From the NCBI GenBank assembly GCA_002294405.1, contig DBFP01000018.1, positions 1-64,000 of the forward strand: DNA of 64,000 nucleotides, read 5' to 3'. Source of the DNA: Anaerolineales bacterium UBA877 (GTDB lineage: Bacteria > Chloroflexota > Anaerolineae > Anaerolineales > Villigracilaceae). The translations under genes and the position numbers were made by a program. This document shows positions 8,862 to 17,221 of the stretch, piece by piece (position 1 is the stretch's first letter; every line of letters begins with the position of its first letter). The notes beneath the pieces were generated by a model that made no database searches, had not been told where the DNA came from, and worked only from the letters and a program-made list of their open reading frames with translations.

Positions 8862-9956
8862 ATGACAGGATTACTTAAATCGACTCCCCGCGCGGACGGT
8901 TTCCATATGCCCCCGGAATGGGCGCCCCACGCCCAGACCTGGATGCTGTGGCCCGAACGACCGGACAACTGGCGGATGGAGGCGGGTCCCGCCCAAAAAG
9001 CCTTCGGCGAAGTGGCGGCTGCCATCAGCCAGTTCGAAGCGCTGACGATGGGCGCCAACCCGCGGCAGGTTCAGGAGGCTCGCAAAATACTCCCGCCGCA
9101 GGTGAAGGTGGTGAAGCTGCCCAACAACGACGCATGGATGCGCGACTGCGGCCCAACCTTTGTGGTCAACGGCAAGGGCGGCATACGTCTCATCGACTGG
9201 GTCTTCAACGCCTGGGGCGGGCAGTACAACGGCCTGTATTCCCCCTGGGACCTGGACGATGCCGTCCCGCAAAAAGTGGCCGAACTCGAAGGCTGTGACC
9301 GCTACCGGGCGCCCATCGTGCTTGAGGGCGGCTCTATCCATGTGGACGGCGAAGGCACCTGCATGACCACCGCCGAATGCCTGCTCAGCCCGGGGCGCAA
9401 TCCCGACCTGACGCAGGAGCAGATCGAGGCCCATCTCAAAGAATATCTCAACGTCGAGAAAGTGCTCTGGGTGCCGCGCGGCGTATTCCACGACGAGACG
9501 ACCGGTCACGTGGACAACATGGTCTGTTTCCTGCGCCCGGGCGTGCTCGCCCTAACCTGGACGGACGACAGGTCTGACCCGCAATACGAGCGTTCCGCCG
9601 AGGCGTATGACTACCTGATGTCTGTCACCAACGCGCGCGGCCGCAAGCTGGAAATCCATAAGATCCACCAGCCGGACCCGATCCTGATCACTGCTGAAGA
9701 AGCGTCAGGCGTCAAAGCCGTGGATGGCACCCTGCCGCGCGCAGCAGGCGACCGGATGGCTGCCTCGTATATAAACTTTTGCTTTTGCAACGGTGGCGCA
9801 ATCGTGCCGACCTTTGGTGACCCCCATGATCCACTGGCGCTGGAAACGCTCGGAAAACTGATGCCCGACCGGAAAGTGGTCGGCGTGCCAGCCCGGGAAA
9901 TCCTGCTCGGCGGCGGCAACATCCACTGCATCACCCAGCAACAACCAGTAGATTGA
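8862..9956 (+). CDS. aguA: Agmatine deiminase
   Basis: Guanidino-modifying (pentein fold) enzyme: agmatine + H2O -> N-carbamoylputrescine + NH3. Diagnostic segments: MPPEWAPHAQTWMLWPERPDNW-like opening (16-37), NNDAWMRDCGPTF (88-100), LEGGSIHVDG (154-163), H216 in TGHVDN, and the nucleophile C356 in GGGNIHC. 364 aa is the normal length. The ATG at 8862 is preferred; a TTG lies one codon earlier. Third gene of the agmatine unit. No carbamate kinase follows, so carbamoyl phosphate would have to be used by an enzyme elsewhere. Confidence 0.95.
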   Translation: MTGLLKSTPRADGFHMPPEWAPHAQTWMLWPERPDNWRMEAGPAQKAFGEVAAAISQFEALTMGANPRQVQEARKILPPQVKVVKLPNNDAWMRDCGPTFVVNGKGGIRLIDWVFNAWGGQYNGLYSPWDLDDAVPQKVAELEGCDRYRAPIVLEGGSIHVDGEGTCMTTAECLLSPGRNPDLTQEQIEAHLKEYLNVEKVLWVPRGVFHDETTGHVDNMVCFLRPGVLALTWTDDRSDPQYERSAEAYDYLMSVTNARGRKLEIHKIHQPDPILITAEEASGVKAVDGTLPRAAGDRMAASYINFCFCNGGAIVPTFGDPHDPLALETLGKLMPDRKVVGVPAREILLGGGNIHCITQQQPVD

Positions 9957-9974
9957 CTCACCCCGAAATCATCA

Positions 9975-10005
9975 GGGCTGTCCACGAAGCAAGGTTGGAC
10001 AGCCC
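9975..10005 (+). terminator. Hairpin after the agmatine operon
   Basis: Perfect 10-bp stem GGGCTGTCCA (9975-9984) / TGGACAGCCC (9996-10005), 11-base loop, 18 bp after the aguA stop. There is no T run after it, so it may protect the 3' end rather than terminate by itself. Confidence 0.6.
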
Positions 10006-10207
10006 CGGGCGGGCAGATACCATTATGAAAACATGGATTATTCTTCGGTGCTTCCAGGTAGAAAGAAGTGTAATTTGCATCCTATTTCCCGATTAGGCGT
10101 GAGAGGATCCGGAAATCAAAACACGCTGAGATTCGCGGGTGATTTGCCCCAAGGAGATTCGAATCGCTGTTATTAACTTAGGTATTCACATCAACCCTTG
10201 CCATGAT

Positions 10208-10247
10208 AAAAAAAGACTGCATACCCTGTTTGAAAGGTGTGAAGTCT
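10208..10247 (-). terminator. Terminator-like hairpin downstream of R2
   Basis: On the minus strand an imperfect stem closed by AGACT (10243-10247) and AGTCT (10214-10218), with ACACC/GGGTAT pairing inside, runs straight into seven T (10208-10214). It starts six bases beyond the acceptor-like 3' end of R2. Confidence 0.55.
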
Positions 10248-10252
10248 CAAAA

Positions 10253-10322
10253 GTGGGCCCGGATGGAGTCGAACCATCGACCAAGCGTATCTAAGCTCAA
10301 ATCCAATTTGGCTACAAATTTA
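10253..10322 (-). repeat. tRNA-like repeat R2
   Basis: About 70 bases on the minus strand. Acceptor-like 3' end GGGCCCA, then a full T-arm (GATGG TTCGACT CCATC) and TTGGTC as variable loop. The D-arm-like part reads GTAGCC...TTGG...GAGC. Only 16 bases lie between D- and T-arms, too few for an anticodon arm, and the 5' end (AAATTTG) cannot pair with the acceptor 3' strand, so it is not a working tRNA. R3 matches it base for base at most positions. A TATAAT (10387-10392, minus) lies about 65 bp upstream. Confidence 0.65.
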
Positions 10323-10804
10323 ATTGATTAGATGAGAGAGATTGGGAATCTAAGGGAAATATATGTAAAAATTATTCACCTTTAAAATTATAGTCTAAAT
10401 CAAAAAGAAAAGCTGATTGAAATCGAGATAAAATGCACAGTGATTCTTTAATCAAATCTTTTACACTATCCTCATGTACAGACTAATTGACTTTACTAAT
10501 AACCGTTATATAATGATATAAAATCCAACTTTACTTTGCAGGCGGAAATCCTATTAAGTAGATCACATTGAAGCCGCTGACATATCGTCATCGTCTTTTT
10601 GTTTTAAACAAAAGTGGAAATCGTAATATTTGACTAAATTACAGGAAAAATAAAGAATCGGATAATTTCATTAGATCCATGCTTTGTTTGCGATCTGAGT
10701 ATTTAATCTTTTCAGTACACTGGATCGAGCAGGAACCGCCCAACACCGAGGCGGTTGTTTAACTCTTGGGATCGCTTTGAATTCAGAAGAAAGGAGAATC
10801 TTAC
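10323..10804. other. AT-rich non-coding stretch
   Basis: No ORF of note. Base composition is visibly more A/T-rich than all flanking genes up to about 10740, consistent with acquired DNA. It holds a minus-strand TATAAT at 10387-10392 facing R2, and at its right end AAAGGAG, the ribosome site for the next gene. A plus-strand promoter for that gene must lie here but I cannot single it out. Confidence 0.6.
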
Positions 10805-11185
10805 ATGAAACTTAAATACTGGATGATCGCCAAGGCGATCGTCGTACTGGTCTTTGGGGTTGGATTCGTTCTAGTACCTGAGATTTTGGCTTCGATATAC
10901 GGTATGGCTTTCGATCCAGCTGCAACCTTGATGGCTCGCCTTTTTGGTGGAGGTTTCATCTTGGAGGCGATTGTGCTCTGGTATGCCAGGAATACGGACC
11001 GGGATGATGCTGCATGTCAAGGGATTATGCTTGGAGTCGTTGTAAGCAATTTGATCGGTTTTATAGTATGCCTGCTTGCAACTCTCGCCGGAACATGGAA
11101 TGCTTTGGGCTGGCTCTCAGTAGCTTTGTACCTGGTGTTCGGGTTGGCTTTTGCATATTTCCTTTTCACCAAGAATAAGAAGTAG
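10805..11185 (+). CDS. Small four-helix membrane protein, function unknown
   Basis: 126 aa, ribosome site AAAGGAG. Four hydrophobic segments (about 8-30, 40-60, 72-95 and 100-122) with short charged connectors (ARNTDRDDA; tail FTKNKK). No catalytic motif seen. Small integral membrane proteins of this size with GGGFILEA-like glycine patches occur widely as conserved hypotheticals. It is alone between tRNA-like repeats R2 and R3 and is more A/T-rich in codon choice than the agmatine genes. Confidence 0.75.
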   Translation: MKLKYWMIAKAIVVLVFGVGFVLVPEILASIYGMAFDPAATLMARLFGGGFILEAIVLWYARNTDRDDAACQGIMLGVVVSNLIGFIVCLLATLAGTWNALGWLSVALYLVFGLAFAYFLFTKNKK

Positions 11186-11253
11186 ATGCAGCGCATCAAA
11201 ATCAGAAAAACTCGGTGTATCTGACCTAAGCGATCCCAATCTGTGTTTACGTC

Positions 11254-11281
11254 AAATAAAAGGTTTTCCAACCAAAAACCT
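11254..11281 (-). terminator. Intrinsic terminator downstream of R3
   Basis: Minus strand: stem AGGTTTT (11275-11281) / AAAACCT (11261-11267) with a 7-base loop, followed by TTTATTT (11254-11260). About 42 bases beyond the 3' end of R3. It would end transcripts coming from the GNAT gene through R3. Confidence 0.6.
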
Positions 11282-11323
11282 CCAGATATGGGGGCTACGG
11301 TAAGATGTTACAGCCTTATATAG

Positions 11324-11393
11324 ATGGTCCCGGTTGGATTTGAACCATCGACCAAGCGTATTCAGGCTTTATTCCAGTTCGGCTACAAATTTA
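11324..11393 (-). repeat. tRNA-like repeat R3
   Basis: About 70 bases, collinear with R2: acceptor-like CGGGACCA, GATGG T-stem 5' strand, TTGGTC variable loop, ATACGC, D-arm-like GTAGCCGAACTGG and the same leader AAATTTGTAGCC. Blocks shared with R2 include CGACCAAGCGTAT and GGCTACAAATTTA (plus-strand sense), while the acceptor/T-stem 3' strand differs. It lies 51 bp after the stop of the GNAT gene. Confidence 0.65.
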
Positions 11394-11444
11394 CCTTTTG
11401 ATGCGGAAGCTCTTTATTCCAGCCTGAATTCTTCCCCCGCTCTG

Positions 11445-12392
11445 TCACGGTCCGGGCACCAGATCAATGCGGGTCTCAGTCTGGATCCAGCCGACGGATG
11501 AGAATGCTTTGGCCATCGGCACGTTGGTGTTGTCGGTGTCGGCAATGAGCGTGGTGGCATTTTGTGCGATCAACTGTCGTGTCATCCATGCCAGCAACTC
11601 ACGCCCGTAGCCTCTACCCCGGAAAGCAGCGACAACCCCAACAAACCACACGTAGGCCTTACCAGACCCCGCCACAACACCCGAAACCATACCGACTGGT
11701 TCGCCAGCATCATCGAAGGCGAGCCGGATGCAGTCAACCGGATCAAGATCCAGCATGGAAGCGAGGATATTATTACAGGCTGCGTCAAATCCGAGTCGCT
11801 TGATTTCAGCAGCCTCGGTGACGTCAAGGGTGTCTCGCATTACTTCGCGGTGCACAACAGACAAACGGGGATCGGCTGGGTCATGAAGTTGTTCCATCCG
11901 CAGCCGGGTCTCGATCCCCTGCCCAAGTTCCGGCGACGGCTCGAATTCGTAGTGTCTGCGCTCAACGAGTAATTTCCATCCGGCTTCGCACAACGGAACA
12001 ACCAATGGCTGCAGACCCGGATCGGTAATGCTGGAACCGGGAGGGGCGAAGATGCCCGCCCCGCTGACACCCAGAGAACGCGCAGCATCTGTGGCATGAG
12101 CCATGAGTTCCCTGGCTTGTGCAGGATAAGCGGGGAGCCCGAAGTGCTCAAGTATTTCCGGCGCTTGGCTTGACTGCGACAAAGCGGCCACATGCCCAAC
12201 AACCATGCCGTCCGCGGTTCGTCCAGCCCAGACCCACTCCGGTTTTCGACGGCCTGATGCGAAGGTGGTCTTTAAGTGAGTGCTGGTCCGGTAGCGACGC
12301 TGGGTCGGTGAATCGACCGGCATCGGGCTCTTTTCCAGGATGGCAATTGCCTCCTGGACGGAAGCCGGGCAAAAGATTTCTAGAGAAGACAT
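11445..12392 (-). CDS. GNAT-family N-acetyltransferase
   Basis: About 315 aa. The C-terminal 130 residues form a GNAT domain with the acetyl-CoA motif VVAAFRGRGYGRELL and the following helix, and a late strand with AFSSVGW. The N-terminal half (VWAGRTADGMVVGHVAAL) looks like a second, degenerate GNAT fold, as in tandem-GNAT proteins. The start at 12392 (MSSLEIF) is a choice; an ATG at 12413 is also in frame and neither has a strong ribosome site. Sole gene between R3 and R4. Acceptor substrate unknown. Confidence 0.8.
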   Translation of the reverse strand: MSSLEIFCPASVQEAIAILEKSPMPVDSPTQRRYRTSTHLKTTFASGRRKPEWVWAGRTADGMVVGHVAALSQSSQAPEILEHFGLPAYPAQARELMAHATDAARSLGVSGAGIFAPPGSSITDPGLQPLVVPLCEAGWKLLVERRHYEFEPSPELGQGIETRLRMEQLHDPADPRLSVVHREVMRDTLDVTEAAEIKRLGFDAACNNILASMLDLDPVDCIRLAFDDAGEPVGMVSGVVAGSGKAYVWFVGVVAAFRGRGYGRELLAWMTRQLIAQNATTLIADTDNTNVPMAKAFSSVGWIQTETRIDLVPGP

Positions 12393-12413
12393 GCTGTACT
12401 CATCATAAAACAC

Positions 12414-12511
12414 CCATCTTAATTCCGCAATAATATAAAGAGTACAAAAGAACCCGGCTTATGCGCTGAGATCTCTGAAACATTGATCGCGCATTGGAAC
12501 CTGAGGCAAAA
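12414..12511. other. Spacer between GNAT gene and R4
   Basis: Holds the upstream region of the GNAT gene. An ATGCGC/GCGCAT pairing (12462-12467 with 12490-12495) could form a hairpin downstream of R4 on the minus strand, but no T run follows directly, so it is a weaker terminator candidate than those after R1-R3. Confidence 0.35.
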
Positions 12512-12645
12512 GTGAGCCCGGCAGGATTCGAACCATCGACCATGCAATTATAAGCCACGGGTTATTTTTCCATAGCTTCTACTGTTGCATGATACCCCCC
12601 ATATTCGGTGATATTCTTGTATGCTACCATACCAAATATGGTGGG
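12512..12645 (-). repeat. tRNA-like repeat R4 with adjoining palindrome
   Basis: Same organisation as R1. Acceptor-like end CGGGCTCAC and T-stem 3' strand CCTGC (12512-12530) are joined to GATGG/TTGGTC-type sequence that no longer pairs with it, so the T-arm looks like a splice of two tRNAs. Then come TTATAA where an anticodon loop would be and GTAGAAGCTATGG (complement of 12570-12582, identical in R1). The palindrome that follows (CCATATT at 12599-12605 / AATATGG at 12635-12641) corresponds to the R1 palindrome with changes. Confidence 0.6.
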
Positions 12646-12922
12646 TTGTTTCTTTCAAGGCATTTTCAGTTTAAAATCCTAGCGACTCTGGTCGGGGGGT
12701 GATTTACAATACTCCCTAACGGTGCAATAATCGACCTGTCATTGCAACTTAAATGATAACTATAAAATAACATAGCATTTGCCAGATCATCGCGTCCAGC
12801 CGACCAGGAACCCGCTATTCACTGAAGCAAGTTCATGACAGAATCATTTTTTCCCGTACGGTATAATTCAATTTTATTGGCGGAAGTGCCATCTCCGAGA
12901 ATTGCCATTCCAGGATGTAAAC
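12646..12922 (+). promoter_or_regulatory. Promoter region of the CE7 esterase gene
   Basis: No gene. A TATAAT at 12862-12867, 55 bp before the chosen ATG, is directly preceded by the palindrome CCGTACGG (12854-12861); the -35 position is poor. This suggests a regulated promoter with an operator overlapping the spacer. The remaining bases show nothing clear. Confidence 0.4.
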
Positions 12923-13897
12923 ATGCCTTTGACATTTGATTTTCCACTCGAAGAGTTAAAGACATATCAAGGGCGTAACCCCTGTCCCACTGATTTCGAT
13001 AAATTCTGGGATAAAAGCTTGGCAGAAATGCACTCAATCGAGCCAAACACAGAATGGGTAGCGGCTCAATTCCAGGTGCCAGGCGTTGAATGTCTTCACC
13101 TGTATTTCACGGGTGTGGGTGGAGCACGGGTGCATGCAAAAGTATTGCGACCCAAGCAAACCACCAGCCCTCACCCTGCCGTCCTGATGTTCCATGGTTA
13201 CTCGATCGATTCCGGCGACTGGGCAGACAAGCTAAACTACGTCGCCCAGGGGTATACCGTGGCAGCCTTGGACTGCCGCGGTCAAGGCGGGCTTTCCGTT
13301 GATGGAGGGGGAGTTATTGGGAATACTTTGCACGGGCATATCATTCGAGGTTTGGATGATGCCTTATCTGGCTCGCCGGAAAAACTCTTGTTTTGTCAAA
13401 TCTTTCTCGACACGGCACAAATCGCCAAAATCATCATGGAAATGCCAGATGTGGATCCTCAGCGTGTCGGCGCAACAGGCGCAAGTCAGGGTGGTGCTTT
13501 AACGGTGGCCTGTGCTGCCTTGGAACCACGCATTAAACGAGCTGCCCCAATGTACCCTTTTCTCAGCGATTACAAACGGGTTTGGGAAATGGATCAGACG
13601 AAAGATGCATACCTGGAACTGAAGGATTACTTCCGCTTATTTGATCCTGCCCATGCGCGCGAAGACACCATATTTGAGAAGCTAGGCTATATCGATATAC
13701 AGTTTTTGGCTGCGCGCATTCAGGCAGACGTGCTTTGGGGCATTGGTCTTGCAGACACAATTTGTCCTCCCTCGACCCAATTTGCGGTGTATAACAAGAT
13801 TACTTCGTCGAAGTCCATGGTAACGTACCCAGACTTTGGACATGAGTGGATTCCTGATTTCCAGGACCGGGTTTTTCAATTCCTGATGGGATTGTAG
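12923..13897 (+). CDS. Acetyl xylan esterase / cephalosporin-C deacetylase (CE7)
   Basis: 324-aa alpha/beta hydrolase of carbohydrate esterase family 7, which removes acetyl groups from xylo-oligosaccharides and other small acetylated substrates. Family features: the N-terminal FPLEELKTYQG and FDKFW segments, RGQGG (119-123), nucleophile S188 in GASQGG, D278 in GLADTICPP and H307 in FGHEW. No signal peptide, so it acts in the cytoplasm on imported oligosaccharides. ATG at 12923 is preferred (AGGA upstream); a TTG at 12902 is in frame. Fits with the xylose genes further on. Confidence 0.92.
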   Translation: MPLTFDFPLEELKTYQGRNPCPTDFDKFWDKSLAEMHSIEPNTEWVAAQFQVPGVECLHLYFTGVGGARVHAKVLRPKQTTSPHPAVLMFHGYSIDSGDWADKLNYVAQGYTVAALDCRGQGGLSVDGGGVIGNTLHGHIIRGLDDALSGSPEKLLFCQIFLDTAQIAKIIMEMPDVDPQRVGATGASQGGALTVACAALEPRIKRAAPMYPFLSDYKRVWEMDQTKDAYLELKDYFRLFDPAHAREDTIFEKLGYIDIQFLAARIQADVLWGIGLADTICPPSTQFAVYNKITSSKSMVTYPDFGHEWIPDFQDRVFQFLMGL

Positions 13898-14094
13898 GTG
13901 TATACCAGGTTGATAATCAAGATCCTTTTGCGAAACAAACCCATCGTTCGACGAGTCGCCTCGATTTTGACCCCAGCCAGGCTAACCCTTTTCTTGATCA
14001 CGGACAACGGATATCACGATCAGGCTATCGTTAGGCACTCTTCGTGCGATTAATCCCAACTCTCCTTGAACTTAAAACCTCACACAACTGAAAG
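13898..14094. other. Intergenic stretch before the isomerase-like gene
   Basis: About 200 bp with no gene. A CGTTCGACGAG/CTCGAT partial palindrome near 13945-13972 is the only notable feature. Only a weak GAAAG precedes the next start codon. Confidence 0.3.
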
Positions 14095-15390
14095 ATGAAA
14101 ATGATATACGTTCCCACTATTGCAGTTTTACCGATTGGAGAATTTGACACAGACTTCGTCCAACAAGAATTTGATTCGATCATCAAAGCTTTTGACCACT
14201 CGAAAACGCATCTTATTATCGATGATCCCGTATCTGATGCAGATGAAGCCCGGCAATCTGTTAAGGGTTTATCGGAAAAGGATTTTGAACTCCTCATCAT
14301 TATCGTCCTGAGAGGGTTAAGCGCTGAAACGATCGATGCAGCAGTGCGGGCAAGTCCTGTGCCCTGCCTAATTCTTCCAGTCCAAGGGAGGTACGCTCTC
14401 CCGAGCAGCTCGTTGGCTGTCGGTGCCCTGCTAGAATCCAAGGCATTGGTCGAATTAGTCTATGCCCCCCCGGATGACCCTGAATTCATCCAGAGACTCA
14501 CCCATATCTTACGAGTGGCAAAGGCATATTCACAACTCAGGAAAAGCCGCGTTGGTATTATCGGAGGCCTATTCCCCAATCTTGTTTCCTGTCGTTATGA
14601 TTCAAAAATTATAAAGTCAAGGCTGGGGATGACCCTTCTTCCCATTTCTTTTGAAGCTGTTAGCAGTTCTTTTCAGACTTATGCAGGACGCTCCCAGGCG
14701 GTCGAAAAGTTACATCAGGAGATCACAAGCTCTTACACCGTTGAAGCCGCGGATGAGAATGCCTTGGATGCAGGCATTCAATTACATCTTGCATTGAAAC
14801 ATGTCGCGCAGGAACAAAAGTTGGACGGATTCGCCACCGAATGCTGGTCAGGATTCCCCAAGGAACTCGGGCTGAACCCGTGCCTGGGTTTTATCGAAGA
14901 TGCATATACGATCGCATGCGAAGGCGATGTACTGCTGAGTATTTCACTTTTGATCGTCCGTTATCTGACCGGCAGGAGCGGTTATGTCGGCGACCTCTTT
15001 GACTTGGACCTCGATGGAGTGCTTACCCTGACTCACTGCGGTGCGCCTGCATCTCTGGCAAGCGATAAATGTGACGTGGTATTGGCAAAATCTCAACTGG
15101 CAAGGGAGCGTGGATTTGAGACATTGACCTGCCGTCCAAAGTTGGACCGAGGTCCCGTAACCGTATTCCGGTTTTATGGAATGGAATGCGACAAACTGCA
15201 TATGGCCTCGGGAGAGCTGATAAGTTGTGAACAAACCCCGAACCTGACAGTCAAGGTAAAGATCAACGGTGATCGCTGGAAATTCCTGGAACAATGTTTT
15301 GGGAATCATTACCTGGTGGTAGCGGGAGACATCCGCAGTGAATTGAAGCTGCTTGGAAAGTGGCTTGGAGTAGTAATTTCTGAGACTTAG
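14095..15390 (+). CDS. L-fucose/L-arabinose isomerase-family protein
   Basis: 431 aa. The overall pattern matches the L-fucose/arabinose isomerase-like family: an N-terminal Rossmann-type region (PTIAVLPIGEFDTDF, then LLIIIVLRG), a middle segment around VGIIGGLFPNLVSC, and a C-terminal domain with the conserved tract CLGFIEDAYTIACEGDV and LTHCGAP. The acidic residues in FIED and CEGD and the His in THCG are plausible metal ligands. Probably an aldose-ketose isomerase or a relative; the substrate is not evident. Forms a pair with the next gene on the same strand, 83 bp apart. Confidence 0.7.
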   Translation: MKMIYVPTIAVLPIGEFDTDFVQQEFDSIIKAFDHSKTHLIIDDPVSDADEARQSVKGLSEKDFELLIIIVLRGLSAETIDAAVRASPVPCLILPVQGRYALPSSSLAVGALLESKALVELVYAPPDDPEFIQRLTHILRVAKAYSQLRKSRVGIIGGLFPNLVSCRYDSKIIKSRLGMTLLPISFEAVSSSFQTYAGRSQAVEKLHQEITSSYTVEAADENALDAGIQLHLALKHVAQEQKLDGFATECWSGFPKELGLNPCLGFIEDAYTIACEGDVLLSISLLIVRYLTGRSGYVGDLFDLDLDGVLTLTHCGAPASLASDKCDVVLAKSQLARERGFETLTCRPKLDRGPVTVFRFYGMECDKLHMASGELISCEQTPNLTVKVKINGDRWKFLEQCFGNHYLVVAGDIRSELKLLGKWLGVVISET

Positions 15391-15473
15391 CTCATATCAC
15401 CCGGCATTAATTGCCATGGGGGGACGTTTTCATAAAAGGATTGCAAACCAAATTAGCAGGAATGGAGTAAGGC

Positions 15474-16364
15474 ATGGTTCAGTTGGCAGCGTTTCCAAAG
15501 TGTTACCTCGATGACATCATCGTCCATAAAACCATTACACTTTTTGAGTGGATCAAGAAGGCTGGGCAGTTGGGAGTAAACGGCCTCGAGATGCACAATC
15601 TCTTCTTTGAAGGGAAGGATGAAATATTCTTTGAAGAGGTGAGAAAGAAGTGTTCAGACCTCAAGCTGACCATGCCGATGATGTGTTTCTCCCCCGATTT
15701 CACCCAACCAGACCCGCAGAAACGTTTGGAAGAGCTGAAAAAACAGAAGCAAGCCATCGATCTGACTGTCAAATTGGGCGGGAGGTTTTGCCGTACACTC
15801 ACCGGGCAGAACCGTCCCGGACTGGACCGGAAACAGGCGGTTGGATGGTGTGTGAAGATGATCCGCGAAGCTGTCGCTTATGCCGCCGACAGGGGCATCA
15901 TCCTCAACATCGAAAACCATTATAAGGACGGATATTGGGAATACCCCGAGTTTGCTCTCCGCTCCGATATATTTTTGGAGATCATCGGACAGATCGATTC
16001 CCCATTTTTTGGGATCAACTTCGATCCATCCAATACCATCGTTGCCGGGGAAGATCCGCTTGAACTGCTTGAAATAATCAAGGGGCGGGTCGTCAGCATG
16101 CACGCCAGCGACCGCCATCTAAAAGGCGGGAGCCTGGCCGACCTGCGAAAACAAGAGCTCGACCCAATTTTTGGATATGCAAAGACAATCCAACACGGTG
16201 TGATTGGAAAAGGTTTGAACGACTACGACTCTATTTTCCGCATTCTCAAGAATACAGGTTTCGATGGCTGGATCTCGATAGAGGATGGAATGAACGGAAT
16301 GGAGGAACTGAAACAATCAGCCGAATTCCTGAGGGGAAAAATCAGCCAGTACTTCGGAAATTGA
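15474..16364 (+). CDS. Sugar phosphate isomerase/epimerase-like TIM barrel
   Basis: 296 aa of the xylose-isomerase-like TIM barrel superfamily (AP endonuclease 2 type). Metal-site candidates are the Glu in NIENHY (about 147), the Asp in NFDPSN, the His in VVSMHASD and the Glu in ISIEDG near the C-terminus. GGAG precedes the ATG. It may be a ketose 3-epimerase or inosose-type isomerase; the family is broad. It ends only 2 bp from the stop of the opposing SDR gene. Confidence 0.8.
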   Translation: MVQLAAFPKCYLDDIIVHKTITLFEWIKKAGQLGVNGLEMHNLFFEGKDEIFFEEVRKKCSDLKLTMPMMCFSPDFTQPDPQKRLEELKKQKQAIDLTVKLGGRFCRTLTGQNRPGLDRKQAVGWCVKMIREAVAYAADRGIILNIENHYKDGYWEYPEFALRSDIFLEIIGQIDSPFFGINFDPSNTIVAGEDPLELLEIIKGRVVSMHASDRHLKGGSLADLRKQELDPIFGYAKTIQHGVIGKGLNDYDSIFRILKNTGFDGWISIEDGMNGMEELKQSAEFLRGKISQYFGN

Positions 16365-16366
16365 GC

Positions 16367-17185
16367 TTACAAGTTCATGCTTTTTATCTCGTCTTGAGAC
16401 ACAAGGACAAGAGGACGCAGGGTAAACCCACCATCAAAAACAATGTTCGTGCCGGTGGCAAATGAGGCTTTCTCAGATGCAAGGTAGGCGTAGGCGGAAC
16501 CCACATCAGCTGGCACACCAAGACGACCGAGAGGAATATTGCTCATAAAGCTTTCTCCGGTTTTAGGGTCGTTGACTGCCTTCTCTAAAACCCCACTGGC
16601 CCAATTTGGGGAATTGATCAATCCAGGGGATACGGTGTTGACCCGGATGCCATAGGGGGCAAGCTCGATGGCGGCTGTCTCGGCAAAGACCTGCACCCCG
16701 GTCTTGCTGACCCGGTAGGCAGCTTCCTTGTATGCGGGATTAAATTGGATCGTGGAAGAAGTGAAGAGCATCACCCCTTTGTGCCTATCGGCCATATGCC
16801 TGGCGACCTCGCGCGTGCACAGCATGGCGCCCGTCAAATTCACCGCCAGGATCCGGTTCCAGCATTCCAACGTGATCCTGGTGACCGGCTCCCATTCGAT
16901 GATCCCGGCATTATTGACGAAGATGTCGATTCCGCCCAAATTGGATATCGCAGCCTGAACCAAACGAATCACCTGGTCCTCATTGGATACATCGACTTCC
17001 ATCGCAAAGGCTTTTTGTCCCAACCCCCTGACCTGCGCCTCGGTCGACCCATCCCCACTTTCGAGCTTAACATCGCAATATGCAATATCCACTCCTTCGC
17101 GAGCCAGGGCAAGGCAAATATCCTTGCCGATTCCACGCTCCCCTCCAGTCACAAGCGCTTTTTTTCCATTCAACCCTAGATCCAT
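16367..17185 (-). CDS. Short-chain dehydrogenase (sugar or polyol type)
   Basis: 272 aa. Classical SDR: VTGGERGIG, NNAG, TSS plus YRVSK catalytic residues, and the VSPGLINSP C-terminal loop. AGGAGG-like ribosome site. Last gene of the xylose unit, 36 bp after a FGGY kinase; by context an oxidoreductase of a pentose, polyol or lactone. Substrate not determined by sequence. Confidence 0.85.
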   Translation of the reverse strand: MDLGLNGKKALVTGGERGIGKDICLALAREGVDIAYCDVKLESGDGSTEAQVRGLGQKAFAMEVDVSNEDQVIRLVQAAISNLGGIDIFVNNAGIIEWEPVTRITLECWNRILAVNLTGAMLCTREVARHMADRHKGVMLFTSSTIQFNPAYKEAAYRVSKTGVQVFAETAAIELAPYGIRVNTVSPGLINSPNWASGVLEKAVNDPKTGESFMSNIPLGRLGVPADVGSAYAYLASEKASFATGTNIVFDGGFTLRPLVLVSQDEIKSMNL

Positions 17186-17221
17186 AGCTCATCCTCCTGG
17201 AATTGATTAACCGGAATAATA

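Noticed and set aside
10253..11393. R2 and R3 as intact tRNA genes
   Set aside because: The T-arm is good but the 5' acceptor strand does not pair, the D-stem is mismatched and only 16 bases separate D- and T-arms, leaving no room for an anticodon arm.
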